Source: Candidatus Nitrosocosmicus agrestis (GTDB lineage Archaea > Thermoproteota > Nitrososphaeria > Nitrososphaerales > Nitrososphaeraceae). Taken from it: 64,000 nt of DNA. The notes below the pieces were generated by a model, which was not told where the DNA came from, did not search any database, and was given only the letters and a program-made list of their open reading frames with translations. Both the position numbers and the translations under genes were made by a program. Shown piece after piece: positions 9,787 through 18,976 of this stretch (position 1 is the stretch's first letter; the number at the start of each line of letters is the position of its first letter). Location: the NCBI RefSeq assembly GCF_008389435.1, contig NZ_VUYS01000005.1, positions 1 through 64,000 of the forward strand. The letters are read 5' to 3'.

Positions 9787-10815
9787 ATGGGATTAAATTT
9801 AAAACCGTTAATTACATCTCATCCCATCAATATTTCGGATTTAAATGGCAAAGTAGTTGCAATAGACGCCTACAATGTGATATATCAATTTCTAGCTACA
9901 ATCAGAGGTCCAACTGGAGAATTACTTGCTAATAATAAGGGTGAACCCACTAGTCATCTTAGTGGTCTATTTTATCGAAATCTAAATTTACTGTGTGATG
10001 GAGTCAAACTAGTATACATCTTTGACGGGATCCCACACAGATTAAAAACCAAAGAGATCCAAAGAAGAAAGAAGGTCAAAGAAGAAGCAACTCAAAAGTA
10101 TACTTTGGCATTAGAGGAAGGAAGAATAAATGATGCAAAAAAGTTTAGTCAAGCTACTTCTGTTTTGACTTCAAATATGATAAATGAAGCAAAGTACTTG
10201 TTATCTTTGATGGGGATTCCCTTTATTGATGCAGAGTCAGAAGGAGAAGCAACTGCAGCTTTGTTATCGAAAAATGGATTAGCATATTCTTCTGTAAGTC
10301 AAGATTACGATTCCATCCTATTTGGTGCTAAAAGGCTAATAAGAAATTTAACTATTAGTGGAAAAAGAAAAGTCCCTAATAGAAATGCATATATTGATAT
10401 TGTACCAGAATTGATAGAACATGATCAAGTCCTAAAAGACAATAGTTTGACTCATGAACAACTTATAGATGTTGGAATACTTATTGGTACTGATTTTAAT
10501 CCCCAAGGGTTTAGTGGTATTGGACCTAGAAATGCTTTAAAACTTGTCCAGAAATATAAAAAGCTCGAAAATATAGAAAAGATAAAAGATGAATTATCAA
10601 ATACTCCGTATGAGGAAATTAGGGAAATTTTTTTGGCTTCACAGACCGCTAATATAGATCATATCAAAATTGAATTCAAGGAACTTGAGAAGGAAAAAGT
10701 TGTAAAATATCTTTGCAATGAAAAGAACTTTTCTAGCGAAAGAGTTATGAGCCACATAGGGAGATTCGAAAAATACACATTAAAAAAAAGTCAGTCATTA
10801 GACAAATGGTTTTGA
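9787..10815 (+). CDS. fen: flap endonuclease 1 (FEN-1)
   Basis: Structure-specific 5' flap nuclease for Okazaki-fragment maturation. The N-nuclease domain includes VVAIDAYNVIYQF and the downstream acidic cluster; the I-domain has EGEATAALL and SQDYDSILFGA, and the helix-hairpin-helix GTDFNPQGFSGIGPRNAL follows. The C-terminus SQSLDKWF is a PCNA-interacting peptide. The frame is open further upstream, but the start is placed at ATG 9787 (MGLNLKPLI) because family members begin there, giving 342 residues, the usual size. A TATA-like ATATTTAAAA lies roughly 30 bases before it. Confidence 0.93.
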   Translation: MGLNLKPLITSHPINISDLNGKVVAIDAYNVIYQFLATIRGPTGELLANNKGEPTSHLSGLFYRNLNLLCDGVKLVYIFDGIPHRLKTKEIQRRKKVKEEATQKYTLALEEGRINDAKKFSQATSVLTSNMINEAKYLLSLMGIPFIDAESEGEATAALLSKNGLAYSSVSQDYDSILFGAKRLIRNLTISGKRKVPNRNAYIDIVPELIEHDQVLKDNSLTHEQLIDVGILIGTDFNPQGFSGIGPRNALKLVQKYKKLENIEKIKDELSNTPYEEIREIFLASQTANIDHIKIEFKELEKEKVVKYLCNEKNFSSERVMSHIGRFEKYTLKKSQSLDKWF

Positions 10816-11070
10816 TATTTATTAACAACCGATAAAATTTTGATTACCAATAGTATAAGAAATCAAATATAGAAGTAAGATTTGTAAATTCAAAAATCCA
10901 TTTTTATAATGCTTTGATCTTAGGAAATAATCTTGTCATTCAGATGAAGATAAATTAAGTTGCTCTTCGATATATCTAATCGATGAGGGGAAAATAGTAA
11001 GAAAAAATTAAATTAAATTGACTTTAATTACGACATTGGTGTATCCGACATATTACTCTTGTTTATATCA

Positions 11071-11913
11071 TTAATTATTAGTAGCCATGATATGAGTAGA
11101 TTCGTTATTTTCAGCTGATGTAGCATTCTCCATTGACGTTTCTGCATAACTTGGAATTTCCTCATTGGGTATCTCTTGGGATTCATGTTGCGAATCTCGC
11201 ACATAATCAACATTCTGTTCAGATTCTTGATGATTTATATTTTGTAAATCATAATTAATGACTTCTTCCTTACTCTCGTTCTGAACAGTCAACTGATCAC
11301 CGTTGTTAGAAACTGTAGTGTTATCTATCGTTTGTTGTGTAAGTTTGTTAATGATGTTGTTAATTTCGGTTTTTTCCAAATTGACATGATCCAATAATTC
11401 GTTTGTATGTAAAGTTATTTGTTGATATATATCTTCAGTTATTTCATTACTCTTATATTGCAACTTTGCATCAAAAAGTACAGCTTTTACTCTCTTGGAC
11501 TCCATATCAATTTCTGAAATTCTCTGATTTAGTCTTTCAATAATTTCCTTTGTACTTTCTCCTAGATCTTCCAATCTTTTTTCGTATTTTAAGTATACAA
11601 GTTCGGCGTCGTCTTTCATACTGTCATTGTCGGATACTATTTCTTGTAATGCTTTAATTCTTTTTAACGTTAGAGATTTTTCCCTCAGCAGTTTTTGTGC
11701 ATCTAATCTCCATCTTGGAATGAAAATAACGTAATCTCCCTGAACTAAAAGTTGTTCATATGGCAAATTTTTGATTCCACTTGATCCACAATCTACACTC
11801 ACAGATTCAATAGATCCTTCGATATCTGTAATAATGCCTACAACCTTCCCTATGTATGTTCCATACATGTCCTTTACTTTTTTACTGACAAATTCGAGCT
11901 TCAATTCGCTCAT
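11071..11913 (-). CDS. cdvA: cell division protein CdvA
   Basis: The 280-residue protein begins with a PRC-barrel-like domain (KKVKDMYGTYIGKVVGIITD, residues about 10-75), continues with a long coiled coil (about 80-190, many Glu/Lys/Leu heptads), and ends in a low-complexity acidic Gln/Asn/Glu tail. That is the CdvA architecture; CdvA binds DNA and membrane and recruits the ESCRT-III-like CdvB at mid-cell. As in other thaumarchaea it is not next to cdvB and cdvC. The gene before it on the same strand is a small winged-helix regulator, 170 bases away. Confidence 0.9.
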   Translation of the reverse strand: MSELKLEFVSKKVKDMYGTYIGKVVGIITDIEGSIESVSVDCGSSGIKNLPYEQLLVQGDYVIFIPRWRLDAQKLLREKSLTLKRIKALQEIVSDNDSMKDDAELVYLKYEKRLEDLGESTKEIIERLNQRISEIDMESKRVKAVLFDAKLQYKSNEITEDIYQQITLHTNELLDHVNLEKTEINNIINKLTQQTIDNTTVSNNGDQLTVQNESKEEVINYDLQNINHQESEQNVDYVRDSQHESQEIPNEEIPSYAETSMENATSAENNESTHIMATNN

Positions 11914-12084
11914 ATAGTTTCATCAATAGACGGGTATAATGCTCGCTGTGTGAAAAAAAATTTATCATGTTATAAGATTTAATACACCAATATTTTTGAT
12001 ATATTAAGTTCGAAAGACAAATTAGATTGTATATTATTAATAGTTTTTAGATTAAAACAACAAAAATTGAATTTATTAATTATT

Positions 12085-12342
12085 CTACTTTTGGGTAGTT
12101 GAACTTAAAAGTTCTCCAATTTCGTTATGCATTTTGAGGAAATTCAATCCTTTCTCGGTTGTTTTATAGGTTTGTGAGCCTTCAACATATTCGATTAGAG
12201 TATTTTCTATTAATACAGATAAATATTCACGTAATTGTGCGTAACTTAAAAATGCTTTATACATGATTTTTGTCTTTGTAGCTCCACCATTGGCCGCATC
12301 AAGAATCATGGCTACTATTTCGGTTCTACTTCTATATTTCAC
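12085..12342 (-). CDS. small winged-helix DNA-binding protein (HTH_45-like), paralogue D
   Basis: An 85-residue protein with a single winged-helix fold: MKYRSRTEI start, recognition region near KTKIMYKAFLSYAQLREYL, wing near YKTTEKGLNFL. It is homologous (about two thirds identical by eye) to the three nearly identical copies at 26.9, 27.8 and 28.6 kb. Unlike them, it has no TGATCGAA iterons upstream. This is probably the ancestral copy in this window. The function is presumably transcriptional regulation; targets unknown. Confidence 0.82.
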   Translation of the reverse strand: MKYRSRTEIVAMILDAANGGATKTKIMYKAFLSYAQLREYLSVLIENTLIEYVEGSQTYKTTEKGLNFLKMHNEIGELLSSTTQK

Positions 12343-12520
12343 ATCTTATTTTCGTTCCTGCTATTTATTTTAATTTATTGCAACTTTCACATATAACATT
12401 CATATATAAGTTTGTAATGGGAGTTGAATTCTATTATATATAATAAGCAATTTAGCAAAGTCATTCTCGATATTTGAATAGAACCATTTAGTATATTCTG
12501 TTTTAATAAAAAAAGGATTT

Positions 12521-14476
12521 ATGTTAATTAAATTTATCACTTTTATGAATGATCTTCGAAATAATAGGGATGAATCACAGGAAATTATAACTCTAGAAGG
12601 AAGTAATATTAAAAAAGTTAAAGAAAATGCTAAAAACAATCCTGATGAATTTTGGACAGCTTGTGCCAAAAACTTGATCTGGTTCAAAGAGTGGGACCAA
12701 GTTTTGGATTGGAATTATCCTTTTGCAAAATGGTTTCCCGGTGGTAGAATTAATGCTTCATACAATTGTCTTGATAAACATTTGACAACAGAGATAAAAA
12801 ATAAAGCAGCTTTTATTTGGGAAGGCGAAGATGGAAAAACGATCACTGTTACATATTATCAATTATTTACGAAAGTGAATCAATTGGCCAATGCATTAAA
12901 AAAACTAGGAATCAAAAAAGGTGATAGGGTTACAATTTATCTTCCCATGATACCAGAGCTACCTATATCCATGCTAGCTTGTGCAAGAATTGGAGCCATA
13001 CATTCAGTAATATTCTCAGGATTTAGTTCCCAATCAATCATAGATAGAGTAAATGATGCAGGATCAAAAATAATAATTACTGCCGATGGTGGATATAGGA
13101 GAGGAAAAACAATTCCACTTAAAAGTATAGTGGATGAGGCCATAAAAGATACTCCCACGATCGAGAAAGTAATTATCGTCAAAAGAACCTTTGACGACGT
13201 TCATATCGGGGGAAAAGATATTTGGTATGAAGACATTGTGACCGAAGAATCAAGTTATTGCCTTTCCGAGTGGAATGACAGTAACGATCCGTTGTTTATA
13301 CTATATACTTCAGGTACCACAGGAAAACCAAAGGGTGTAGTTCACGGTAGCGGAGGGTATCTTACTCATCTATTTAATTCCGCAAAATGGGTTTTTGATT
13401 TCACATCAACTGACGTCTTTTTTTGTACTGCTGACATAGGTTGGATTACTGGACACAGTTATGTTGTATATGCACCTTTAATGCATGGGGTCACACAAAT
13501 TCTGTATGAAGGAGCTCCTGATTATCCTAATCCTGATCGATACTGGAAAATAGTTGAAAAGCATGGAGTCACCATTCTATATACCACTCCAACGGCGTTA
13601 AGATCCTATATGAGATATGGAGACAAGATACCAAATTCATATGATTTATCAAGTCTGCGATTATTGGGTACAGTAGGAGAGCCTATAAATCCGGAAGTTT
13701 GGAAATGGTATTTTAATGTTATCGGAAAAAAGAGCTGCCCGATTGTAGATACCTGGTGGCAAACCGAAACGGGAGGCATTATGATAGGCATGTGCACTGG
13801 TATTGAAAATATTAGCATGAAACCTGGTTCAGGTACATTCTCATTACCAGGAATAGAGTTAGAGATAGTCGATGAGGAAGGATTAAAGGTAGAAAATGGA
13901 AAAAAAGGATATTTGATCATTAAGAAACCATGGCCAGGAATGCTCCTTTCCTTGTGGAACAATGAGGAACGATACAAGAAAACATATTGGGAGAAGGTAT
14001 CCGGTAGTTTCTTTGCAGGTGATTTTGCTTATTTGGATAAAGATAATTATACATGGATCTTAGGCAGAGCTGATGATATTCTAAAAGTCGCTGGTCATAG
14101 ATTAGGAACCATTGAATTAGAAAGTGCTTTTGTATCTCACCCCTCAATAGCTGAAGCTGCAATCACTAGTAAAAATGATGATCTAAAAGGCGAAGCTATT
14201 GTAGCATTCCTTGTATTGCGAAAAGGAATTGAATCTTCACCACATCTAGATGCAGAAGTTAATGAACATATAAGAAATACTATAGGACCCATAGCCTCAA
14301 CCGAAAAGATATATTTCGTAAATAAGTTACCGAAAACAAGAAGTGGCAAAATAATGAGGAGGCTTCTAAAATCCATTGTAAATAAAGAAGCAATTGGAGA
14401 TATATCAACACTTGAAGATGAGGCATCCATCGAGGAAATAAATTACGAATTTAACGAGATAAATAAGCAATTATGA
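12521..14476 (+). CDS. acsA: AMP-forming acetyl-CoA synthetase
   Basis: A 651-residue acyl-adenylate-forming enzyme, typical of ACS length. The P-loop YTSGTTGKPKG lies near residue 262, the VDTWWQTETGG motif near 410, GRADDILKVAGHRLG near 520, and the lysine region KTRSGKIMRR near 605. It activates acetate (or a similar short acid such as propionate) with ATP and CoA. In a carbon-fixing ammonia oxidiser it may salvage acetate or feed the 3-hydroxypropionate/4-hydroxybutyrate pathway. The start is ATG 12521, preceded by AGGA at Shine-Dalgarno distance; ATG 12545 is an alternative starting closer to the conserved part. Confidence 0.92.
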   Translation: MLIKFITFMNDLRNNRDESQEIITLEGSNIKKVKENAKNNPDEFWTACAKNLIWFKEWDQVLDWNYPFAKWFPGGRINASYNCLDKHLTTEIKNKAAFIWEGEDGKTITVTYYQLFTKVNQLANALKKLGIKKGDRVTIYLPMIPELPISMLACARIGAIHSVIFSGFSSQSIIDRVNDAGSKIIITADGGYRRGKTIPLKSIVDEAIKDTPTIEKVIIVKRTFDDVHIGGKDIWYEDIVTEESSYCLSEWNDSNDPLFILYTSGTTGKPKGVVHGSGGYLTHLFNSAKWVFDFTSTDVFFCTADIGWITGHSYVVYAPLMHGVTQILYEGAPDYPNPDRYWKIVEKHGVTILYTTPTALRSYMRYGDKIPNSYDLSSLRLLGTVGEPINPEVWKWYFNVIGKKSCPIVDTWWQTETGGIMIGMCTGIENISMKPGSGTFSLPGIELEIVDEEGLKVENGKKGYLIIKKPWPGMLLSLWNNEERYKKTYWEKVSGSFFAGDFAYLDKDNYTWILGRADDILKVAGHRLGTIELESAFVSHPSIAEAAITSKNDDLKGEAIVAFLVLRKGIESSPHLDAEVNEHIRNTIGPIASTEKIYFVNKLPKTRSGKIMRRLLKSIVNKEAIGDISTLEDEASIEEINYEFNEINKQL

Positions 14477-14697
14477 CATTACAGTATCCATATTCGTATA
14501 GTATAATTATAAATGAAACGTATCACAAGGTCAATGCTTTAACTGACCTAGCCCTTAAACCACATAAAAACTAAGCATAAACATTATTGCTTCCCACAAT
14601 TTGAAATATGGAATCATTAAAAAATAAGAGATATTTTGAATATTATGTAGAGGTTTTTGTCATCTCATTTGGCATGATATAAGAATGGTGGTTAGGT

Positions 14698-15189
14698 TTA
14701 GGTTGAAATTATTTCTAATGTTGAATTTTTAGATATATTATTATATTGAATAAATCCAGATGATCCAGCTAATACAAATTGAGCTGGTATAGTATTTTTG
14801 AATGTACAGTTCGATGAATCAAAGATATTATTACATGGTTGTGCATTTTCTTTCAAGTAAACGATATTGCCACTGTGATTAAACCACATTAGATCTAAAG
14901 GAAATTTAACATTTAATAACGATATTGGATACAGATCGGGCTTGTCGTACGTAAGGAGCAAACCGGTATTAAGATTTAACTTTTCATTTCTAAATGTTAG
15001 CCACCTTTGCTTATCTGCATCAGTATCAGCAATTTCAACCGTTAGTAAATTTTCATCTAATTTTATTGTTCCTTTATCCAGATCAGTATTCCTATTCTTT
15101 ATATCAGATGGAATGAATACAATTCCCAGAATTCCTATCACAAACGCAGATATTATTATTGGAATAAGGAGAGATATCTTTTTTACCAT
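14698..15189 (-). CDS. DUF192-family secreted or membrane-anchored protein
   Basis: Residues about 5-28 form one hydrophobic segment, a signal peptide or anchor. The rest is a DUF192 domain: TVEIADTDADKQRWLTFR, GLLLTYD, and FPLDLMWFN. DUF192 proteins are small extracytoplasmic beta-proteins of unknown biochemical role, common in thaumarchaea. The gene is convergent with the acetyl-CoA synthetase gene. Confidence 0.8.
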   Translation of the reverse strand: MVKKISLLIPIIISAFVIGILGIVFIPSDIKNRNTDLDKGTIKLDENLLTVEIADTDADKQRWLTFRNEKLNLNTGLLLTYDKPDLYPISLLNVKFPLDLMWFNHSGNIVYLKENAQPCNNIFDSSNCTFKNTIPAQFVLAGSSGFIQYNNISKNSTLEIIST

Positions 15190-15307
15190 CTTCTAATTAT
15201 TAAAAAATAGTAGTATTTTAAGAATGGCTACAAGATTTAACAACAAAATCATTGCAAATATCAGGATATTTTTGTCAAATTTCTATTAACAAAAAAAAGA
15301 ACGAGTG

Positions 15308-15403
15308 CTATGCTTGTGATTCGCCACAAGCTGGACATAGTTTAATACTTTTAGACATTTTTGAACCGCATTCAATACAATATCTAAAATTATTCTTGCT
15401 CAT
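15308..15403 (-). CDS. 31-aa zinc-ribbon mini-protein
   Basis: A very short frame from ATG (15401-15403) to TAG (15308-15310). It encodes CIECG near residue 9 and CPACG near residue 23, two CxxC knuckles that would bind one zinc ion as a complete zinc ribbon. The strict CxxC pairing with proper start and stop argues against chance. Similar orphan zinc ribbons occur in archaea as protein or nucleic-acid binders. It is on the same strand as its neighbours, between cbiE and the DUF192 gene. Confidence 0.6.
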   Translation of the reverse strand: MSKNNFRYCIECGSKMSKSIKLCPACGESQA

Positions 15404-15476
15404 TCATTGTTATATAGAATAGATGTAATATATTTTATTTACATAACACGTATGATATGAACAATTATTAATAGAT

Positions 15477-16199
15477 CTAAAATTCTAAATAAGTTTGTCT
15501 TTTGTTTTGATCAATCACCATTACAGACAAGTCGCTAAAGGTTTTTCCTTCCAGTGAATTTAATTTTCCTTTATAGGTATTTTCTTTCTTGTTATTGGCT
15601 AAATTTTCGAATACCCATACATCTATTTTAGTAGTATCTACGCCCTTTTCTTTAAGAAATGAAGAAATTTCTGATGGCATGAAGTTTTTTAGTTTATCAG
15701 ATGGCCATGGCCTAGGCACCAATATAACACTTTTATTATCAACAACTGATTTTACCAAGCTTATCTTTTTGTCTTCAATATCACCAGTGACATGAAAACT
15801 TATAATTGCTGCTTTATCCAATGGAACTCGAGATTTGGCTGATGCCACCTGGATGGAACTTACACCAGGAACAATTTCCACATTTTCATCGCCAAATAAA
15901 TCCAAAAGCCTGTCAACAACCTCTGATTCTGAAAAATTTACATCTCCCGTAAACGGTACTGTACATATATCACCATCTTTCATTAAATCGTTAAAAACAT
16001 TAAGATATACTTGTTCTTGAGTTTTCATTGTAATCTCAAATATATTATTAAAAGATCGATCCAAAATATGTTCAATTGTATTTAACGTATATTTGTAACC
16101 TATTATATAATGAGATTTTCTAATTATATCGATCGAATAATTTGTTAAATACTTTTCAGTTCCTGGGCCTACTCCCACAACATATAACTTCTTTGACAA
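15477..16199 (-). CDS. cbiE: cobalt-precorrin-7 C5-methyltransferase (CbiE-like)
   Basis: A tetrapyrrole SAM-dependent methyltransferase of 240 residues. It starts with YVVGVGPGTEKYLT (SAM-site GVGPG loop), and has the conserved TGDVNFSES and EIVPGVSSIQVASA motifs, the latter being the dimer/substrate loop. The length and lack of a CbiT fusion fit CbiE, which acts in cobalamin corrin-ring synthesis; ammonia-oxidising archaea make B12. The start is TTG at 16197-16199. No other cobalamin gene is visible in the window, so it lies outside the main cob cluster. Confidence 0.8.
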   Translation of the reverse strand: MSKKLYVVGVGPGTEKYLTNYSIDIIRKSHYIIGYKYTLNTIEHILDRSFNNIFEITMKTQEQVYLNVFNDLMKDGDICTVPFTGDVNFSESEVVDRLLDLFGDENVEIVPGVSSIQVASAKSRVPLDKAAIISFHVTGDIEDKKISLVKSVVDNKSVILVPRPWPSDKLKNFMPSEISSFLKEKGVDTTKIDVWVFENLANNKKENTYKGKLNSLEGKTFSDLSVMVIDQNKRQTYLEF

Positions 16200-16310
16200 G
16201 TAAAATTAGTAGTAAATGTATTGGATATTTAAGTGATAATTAAAATAGCGAGAATTAAGGTTATTTATAAAATTATAAACTTTATTAATAAAAAATAAAA
16301 AAATAGAGGT

Positions 16311-16604
16311 TTAGCCCTCTTCCCAGCCTTTCATAAATATTGCGTTCTTCTTTAATGGGATTGGTTGTCCCGGAGTATATTCCATAGGCCTCATCCAGAA
16401 AATTGCCTTGGTTGGGCATACACCGATACAGGCACCGTCTGAAATACATCTCTCTGGATAAAAGACAAATGCTTTACCTCTTTTCCAACCTTCTACAGGT
16501 TTCACTCTCAGTACATCTGGACCAAGAGCTGTACAAATTTCTACACATAAAGCACATCCAATACAATGCTGTTCACTAACATCTGGAAGTATTGCTACCG
16601 GCAT
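16311..16604 (-). CDS. 2[4Fe-4S]-type ferredoxin
   Basis: A 97-residue protein with two cysteine clusters: CIGCALCVEIC (CxxCxxxxxC pattern) at about residues 14-24 and CISDGACIGVCP at about 53-64. The second cluster has an insertion between the first Cys pair, so it may bind a [3Fe-4S] or an unusual [4Fe-4S] centre. It is a probable soluble electron carrier in the cytoplasm; partners are unknown. It is monocistronic and ATG-initiated. Confidence 0.85.
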   Translation of the reverse strand: MPVAILPDVSEQHCIGCALCVEICTALGPDVLRVKPVEGWKRGKAFVFYPERCISDGACIGVCPTKAIFWMRPMEYTPGQPIPLKKNAIFMKGWEEG

Positions 16605-16713
16605 CTAATAATTCACTGAAGGTAAATTTTCATTAAAACTATTTAAACACTATGGTATTTTATAACAATGATATAAAAATATACTCATTCTACTTTCTAA
16701 ATATTAAGTATAA

Positions 16714-17247
16714 TTACAATTTTCTTGGAATATTTTCGATCATCATCCATTCTATTACAGCACCTGCGAAAAGCAGTCCCGACACTATTGCGATTTCGAG
16801 TAAAAGGTATAGGAGAGATTTCCGCGTAAATTTTCTTTTAACTAATTCCATCAAAATAATTCCCCCTCTTGATATTGCCAAGCCATATGAAATAAGCTCC
16901 AAAACTCCGAAAGGCGTCAAGAAAATAATAAGCGGATTGAGAACCAAGTTATTATTGCTGGTGACAGAAATATTCATAATCGAATTGAATACCAACCCGG
17001 TCGAAAACCCAGATATTGTTCCCATTACAATACCGATTACAGGAATGAACATCACTAAGGCTATTTTAAGATTATTGAAAAATATCCCAAACTCATCTAT
17101 ATCACGTATCTGGTTAATGAAATTTTTTGATAATTCTTTGGAAAACGACTCGTCCATTTTAAATACAAAGCCAAGATAAAATACTCCAAGGAAGAAGAGC
17201 ATTGCAATAAAGAAAAATAAAAGCCTCTTTTTAATCGAAATGAGCAT
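16714..17247 (-). CDS. SpoIIM/DUF95-family membrane protein
   Basis: A 177-residue protein with about five hydrophobic segments. The central LKIALVMFIPVIGIVMG and LIIFLTPFGVLELISYGLA sequences are the SpoIIM/DUF95 signature (FLPHGxxEL-like). In archaea this family is of unknown role, often proposed as a membrane-associated or transport component. It is divergent from the DP1 gene at 17316, sharing a short AT-rich promoter region. Confidence 0.72.
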   Translation of the reverse strand: MLISIKKRLLFFFIAMLFFLGVFYLGFVFKMDESFSKELSKNFINQIRDIDEFGIFFNNLKIALVMFIPVIGIVMGTISGFSTGLVFNSIMNISVTSNNNLVLNPLIIFLTPFGVLELISYGLAISRGGIILMELVKRKFTRKSLLYLLLEIAIVSGLLFAGAVIEWMMIENIPRKL

Positions 17248-17315
17248 GGTTAGTTATAATATTTCTATTAATATAAAAAGACTTAAAAAATATCTTAAAG
17301 TAGTTAATTTGATTA

Positions 17316-18953
17316 TTGACCGTAGACCTCAACCTATCAAAGTTGATTTCACTAATTACAAGCAAAGGGTTTCAGATTCATCCCGACGCTCTAGTATTAA
17401 TCGAAAATATTGAACAAAATGTAATTTATATAATCGAGGAAATCCTTGAGGAGAAAAGAAGGAAAAATGAGTCGAATATTATTGGATCGGACGATATCAG
17501 AAAGGCGCTAAAACATTCCCATCATCCAGATATAGGCAAGAAGTACTCTCAAAATGATAATACAATGAACGATATTGTTTCTAGTTTTGATGTTGGTATT
17601 AATATTACAAAAAACACCAAAAAATCTGCACTGGAACTGGTTACTAATACAAAAAATAATTATTATGAATATTCCCCCTCAAATAATATTATTTATGATG
17701 TAAACAACAACGTTAATAGTGGAGAAGGGGTTGATGGATACACCTCTTTGTTTCGGAGTAGATTTGAAAAATCTCTGAAAATATTATCTAATAGGCCTGA
17801 CAGCAAAAGAATTAAAAAAATTGGCAATATTAAACAATTATTCAATCAGATACGAATAACTTCGAATCCCGACCTAAATTCAAAGGAGAAGATTGAAGAA
17901 ACATTATTTGTAGCTGGATTAGTTATGGAAAAAAAATTGAAAAAGAATAGTTACAACATTACAATTGATGATCAAACTGGGTTATTAGAGGTGTCGGCAT
18001 ATAAGGAAGATTTGAAAAAGCAAATTTCGTTGTTGACTTTAGATCAGATGATTATGATAGAGTTAGAGAATAATACGAAAAGAAGGAATTGTGTTATGAA
18101 GAATTTGTATTCTTTAGACGTTCCGGATAGAATTCCAAATAGATCTAATTCAGACTCATATGCAGTATTAATATCAGATCTACACATAGGGAGTAAATTC
18201 TTTTTGGAAAATGAGTTCCAAATGTTTCTAAGTTGGCTTAACTCCAATAAGGAACCAGATGGTATTGCTTCTAAAATAAAGTATGTTTGTATTTGCGGAG
18301 ACTTGATCGATGGTATTGGTATTTTTCCTCATCAAGATAAAGAACTACTTGAAAAGGATTCATATTCTCAAATGGAACATGCCACTAACCTACTTTCGAA
18401 AATTCCAAAACATATGAAAGTATTTCTGATTCCAGGAAATCATGACTTGGGAAGGCGAGCATTACCTCAACCCGCAATACCTAAAAAATATGCTAACAAG
18501 ATCTACTCTTTTAGTAATATCAGAATGTTAGGAAATCCTTGTATGATAAATATGGATGGTGTAAAGACATTAATGTTTCATGGTCAAAGTTTGGATGACA
18601 CTATTGCTACGATACCTGGACTAAGTTATTCAAAACCCTCTGAGGCGATGAAGATCTTGTTAAAATCAAGGCATTTGTCACCCATTTATGGTCAAAGGAC
18701 ACCCATAGCACCAGAGATAGAAGACATGATGGTTATTGAAGAAGTTCCTGATATTTTTCATTCTGGGCATGTTCATGTTATTGATGTAGATAGTTATAAA
18801 GGGACGTTAATTGTTAATTCTGGAGCATGGCAAACACAGACACCTTTTCAACGTGCTATGGGAATTACTCCTACACCTGGAATTGCAATTGTAATTAATT
18901 TGGCTACATTAAAACCATATCAGATTAGCTTCATGGATAATTATTCGATGTAA
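17316..18953 (+). CDS. polB: DNA polymerase D small subunit (DP1), 3'-5' exonuclease
   Basis: A 545-residue DP1. The first roughly 60 residues are a helical N-terminal domain. The C-terminal half is a calcineurin-like phosphoesterase with all metal motifs: SDLHIGS near residue 286, CGDLIDG near 327, GNHD near 374 and SGHVH near 484. An OB-fold is expected just before it. It proofreads and assembles with DP2. The start is TTG 17316, which gives the expected N-terminus. It is convergent with the DP2 gene, with only about 20 bases between the two stops, so the two polD genes are tail to tail. Confidence 0.93.
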   Translation: MTVDLNLSKLISLITSKGFQIHPDALVLIENIEQNVIYIIEEILEEKRRKNESNIIGSDDIRKALKHSHHPDIGKKYSQNDNTMNDIVSSFDVGINITKNTKKSALELVTNTKNNYYEYSPSNNIIYDVNNNVNSGEGVDGYTSLFRSRFEKSLKILSNRPDSKRIKKIGNIKQLFNQIRITSNPDLNSKEKIEETLFVAGLVMEKKLKKNSYNITIDDQTGLLEVSAYKEDLKKQISLLTLDQMIMIELENNTKRRNCVMKNLYSLDVPDRIPNRSNSDSYAVLISDLHIGSKFFLENEFQMFLSWLNSNKEPDGIASKIKYVCICGDLIDGIGIFPHQDKELLEKDSYSQMEHATNLLSKIPKHMKVFLIPGNHDLGRRALPQPAIPKKYANKIYSFSNIRMLGNPCMINMDGVKTLMFHGQSLDDTIATIPGLSYSKPSEAMKILLKSRHLSPIYGQRTPIAPEIEDMMVIEEVPDIFHSGHVHVIDVDSYKGTLIVNSGAWQTQTPFQRAMGITPTPGIAIVINLATLKPYQISFMDNYSM

Positions 18954-18976
18954 ATGACATTTTCAAATACTAAAGG